Below are positions 61,389 through 64,000 of a DNA stretch of 64,000 bases, in pieces. The position numbers and the translations under genes are program-made. Origin of the DNA: Metellina segmentata (lineage: Eukaryota > Arthropoda > Arachnida > Araneae > Tetragnathidae); contig OX375873.1 of assembly GCA_947359465.1 (NCBI GenBank), positions 138,195,916 to 138,259,915 on the forward strand, in the 5' to 3' direction. The notes below the pieces were generated by a model, which had not been told where the DNA came from, made no database searches, and saw only the letters and a program-made list of their open reading frames with translations. How positions within the stretch are numbered: position 1 is the stretch's first letter; each line of letters begins with the position of its first letter.

Positions 61389-62205
61389 AGCATAGTTGCC
61401 TAGTTCTCCGGAACTTTCGAAGTTTCTCCGCTAAAACATCAAAAATCTGCAAAATGTATGGTTCACTCCGGAAATCGCGTTGATGCAGGGTAAAGGGAAA
61501 TTTCTCATAAAATGGGCAAAATTTTCCACTTATCAGAGAAATTGTACATTCGATTTTTGTTTCTAAAATTTAAGAATAAAACCTCTTAGGTACACATGTA
61601 ATTTTTTATCCTTTATATATAAATATACAAAGTCCAAAATCCTCCAGACCTCGGTCATTCCAGATGTTTTTACAGTTTTTGTCAAAAAAAAATTTTAATC
61701 TACTACTCCCCGCCACCCTTTCTGTTCAATTTTTGCGTTTTCAATAATAAAATAGCATAATATATATATAAAAAAATATAAAGGAACAAAAATTATACAA
61801 TTTAAAAGAAATGTAACGTCTTCTAATTTTTCTATGTGGTATTTGCTCTGAGTATGTCCGTTATTTTGTATTTTATCAATTAGGTCCAGGTTATTATATC
61901 CTTGTACTCCGAAAATTGTTGAGGGGGGGGGATGGAAAACCAGTGAGAAAAACAAAAAATAAATGCCTCTTAGCAAAATATCCAGTTTTTGGACAATTCC
62001 AATTGTTGGAATTTGTACTGTATATGCTTCTCTCTCTAAAAGAAATTATTTGTACTAATAGGGAATTTTATGACTGTCTTTAAAGAAAAATATGCCGGTC
62101 TTTCATTTTCGTCCTCATCTTCACGTTGCTCCTGAAGCAACCTCAAAACTCCTGAAATTTTATGAGAATGCTACTGAAGCTGCTCAGAAAAGGCTGGCAA
62201 CCCTA
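61389..62205 (+). repeat. Dispersed repeat R3, copy 2, with R4 inside
   Basis: Matches 33168-33620 on both sides of the R4 insert. Ends GAAAAGGCTGGCAACCCTAC. Confidence 0.65.
61628..62021. mobile_element. pogo-like MITE (R4), copy 2
   Basis: ACAAAGTCCAAAATCC at the left, GGAATTTGTACTGTA at the right; inside R3 copy 2. Copy 3 begins at 62333 with the same left end and lacks a clear right end. Confidence 0.65.
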
Positions 62206-62691
62206 CAAAAGTAGATGCAGGCCACCAAATGCAAAGTTTGGATAACATTGATTAAAGTAATTTAAGTTAGTTTTACATCAAGGTTACCTAGCAATTATTT
62301 TCACTGATGTGGGTTTCTGCCATATCTATAAGGTACAAAGTCCAAAATTTGGATGATTTGCTAACTGCCTGGATTTTTTCTCACTTTTTTCCATCTTCCC
62401 TGCAATTTTTAAAGAACAAAGAGATTAACCTAGACCTAATTGACGAAATTCAAAATAACAGACATGTTCAGAGTAGATACCATACAAGAAATAAAAGATT
62501 TGCAAGTAAAATTTGTTGCATTGTATTAAAAAAATTTTGTTTTTAAAAATTATCCTATTTATGTATCCGCTATTTTACTGTTGCAAACACACAAAATTTG
62601 AGTGGGGGAGGCATATATAAGGCAGAAAACCACAACAGGATAATTGCTAAATATATTATGGGTTTTTTTTGACAAAAAATGCAAGTACATG

Positions 62692-63045
62692 GTGGTAACA
62701 GAACCGGGAAATCAGGGAATTCTCAGGGAACTTTTTAATTCTGGAAATATCTGGAAATTTTTCCTGAGAATTCCCTAATTTCACAAAAATCAGGGAATTT
62801 TTAAAATTTTTATTAAACTGGTATCTATTGTCGTTTGTGGCCTATTTAGAGATGCGCGATTACAGGTACTTTTGAGAATCGAATAAATCGTTTTTACAGA
62901 AATTGTAATTCGTATATAGAACACTGGCGTCGTAATTTTCGAACCCAGCGAAAACCGCCGCCGTGGTTTTCGCTGCCGGAGCTTCTCGTCGCTGCGAGGC
63001 CAGCGATACAACTTGTGGTATACAATTTTAAATTTGTGTAACTAA
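62692..63045 (+). repeat. Dispersed repeat R2, copy 2
   Basis: Counterpart of 31285-31580. It includes a GC-rich patch at 62940-63005 not present in copy 1. Confidence 0.6.
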
Positions 63046-63170
63046 TGATTGTAACTAAAGTTTCTAGGTGAATCAAAGACAATTTAAAGATAATTTATTT
63101 TAATTAATACTGCTATCTGAGGTGGCAACCCGATGTGTTGCAATTTTTTTAAATCTAGCTTTTAATTATC

Positions 63171-63172
63171 CC

Positions 63173-63208
<36 letters not shown>
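63171..63208. repeat. C/T homopolymer tract
   Basis: About ten C followed by about 28 T. Such runs are prone to length error in sequencing. Confidence 0.9.
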
Positions 63209-63621
63209 GAATAAAAAGAAGAAAAAATTGTGAAGATTTTTGAGGTGATTCTGCTTTGCAAATTTGAAGCAATCGATTATCAGTTCCGGAAAAAAAAACG
63301 CTCGATTAAAAAAACATTAGAGGAAAAGATCACAAAAACGTAAACCAGAGTGCTGGAAAACCGAGAATATTACAAATTTTCATGAATCTAGAAAAGTCAT
63401 TTTAAAACTGGAAATATGGGACTTCTCTCGTGTTTGGCCGCTGACCTAAAATGAAAGTAATTTTTCTATGCTTTATAATTTTTTTCTCTTTGTATCCGGG
63501 TGACAAATACTCAATGGCCAACTGTGCTTGAATTTCACTTTGCTTTTGTTATCCCATGTGCAATCTGTTTCCATTGTCAGATTAGATGATAATTTTCAAA
63601 TTAATTTTGTTTCATAAAAAT

Positions 63622-63775
63622 GATGTTTGTAAGCGTATGGTGTAAAGGCGGCTGGTGCACCTAAAATCTGTTGTGTCCGAAAGTTATCACGTTATGTTGG
63701 TGTGGAAGTTTGGAGAGTGGGGCGCCAGCTCAGATGTCTCGTCATCTGACCGTGGTTCAAAATTATGTGGCAATA
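63622..63775 (+). repeat. SINE-like dispersed repeat R5, copy 2
   Basis: See 56886-57085. This copy is not nested, so it helps define the left end (GATGTTTGTAAGCG). Confidence 0.5.
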
Positions 63776-64000
63776 CACCAAATGGCTTAGGCTGGGACGG
63801 TGGCAACTAGTTGAATATCTATTCAAGAAAATTTCATTTTATTATTTTAACCTTTTTATAAATTTATCAAAGTTTTTGCATAACTCTTATGATTCGTTTT
63901 GGTTCACGGGAAAATATTTTCTTCGAAACTCGTTTGGTCTCTGATCCAGTCAAATTTGCTATCCTTTTACATCCTTTTAGTAAATGAATAGTTTGCCACT

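Larger units (their letters stand above)
58533..64000 (+). other. OGT intron 19 (start), runs past window
   Basis: No further OGT exon found. Holds an antisense LINE (58722-61305), R3 with nested R4 (61389-62205), R4 partial (62333-62540), R2 (62692-63045), a C/T homopolymer at 63171-63208 and R5 (63622-63775). 63800-64000 shows nothing recognised. Confidence 0.75.

Noticed and set aside
58533..64000. Further OGT exons
   Set aside because: Looked for sequence encoding LKRVPNSVLWLL and GHTTGMD type motifs with splice sites; none found before the window ends.

Overview
This is a eukaryotic, AT-rich, TE-crowded window whose one clear host gene is OGT, the nucleocytoplasmic O-linked N-acetylglucosamine transferase, on the + strand. 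Nineteen coding exons can be placed from 19588 to 58532 with GT/AG borders and compatible phases. They give 876 codons without a stop: all of the TPR superhelix and the first part of the catalytic domain. The rest of the gene lies beyond position 64000. Gene structure, protein sequence and the repeat types (Tc1/mariner, hAT, Helitron, piggyBac, CR1-like and RNase H LINEs, LTR element with a charged Gag) suggest an arthropod, most likely a spider or other chelicerate. That taxonomic placement is inference.

Positions 1-19400 hold no convincing host gene. They are a mosaic of mobile elements: a TIR element (719-1257), a decayed Tc1 element (1343-2717), an LTR retrotransposon with matching 5-bp target duplications (2780-7974) that contains a Helitron, a Helitron fragment (8431-8790), a hAT fragment joined to a deleted mariner (10375-11515), an inverted-repeat element (11581-12341), and a Helitron (12806-15851) carrying a nearly pristine DD36D Tc1/mariner-superfamily transposon with an intact 358-codon transposase (13928-15430). 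A decayed hAT transposase (15886-17611) and a decayed multicopy ORF of unknown family (17612-18721) follow. The OGT promoter/5' UTR region, with a perfect CRE octamer, starts near 19300.

The OGT introns contain most of the rest. Intron 5 (28139-30326) is positionally homologous to the mammalian detained intron 4 and holds GC-richer islands with splice-site pairs that could act as decoy or poison exons. Intron 6 (30444-37380) carries several dispersed repeats. Intron 16 (42658-57559, 14.9 kb) splits the catalytic domain and holds two nests: mariner > R1 repeat > hAT-like > Helitron (43276-48663), and an unassigned DDE element > piggyBac > CR1-like LINE with an 831-codon ORF (49433-56382). Intron 19 starts at 58533 and contains an antisense RNase H LINE plus further dispersed repeats.

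Most non-OGT ORFs are transposon-derived. Only the 14105-15181 transposase and the 51712-54207 LINE ORF look intact. All family calls come from reading motifs; no search was run.
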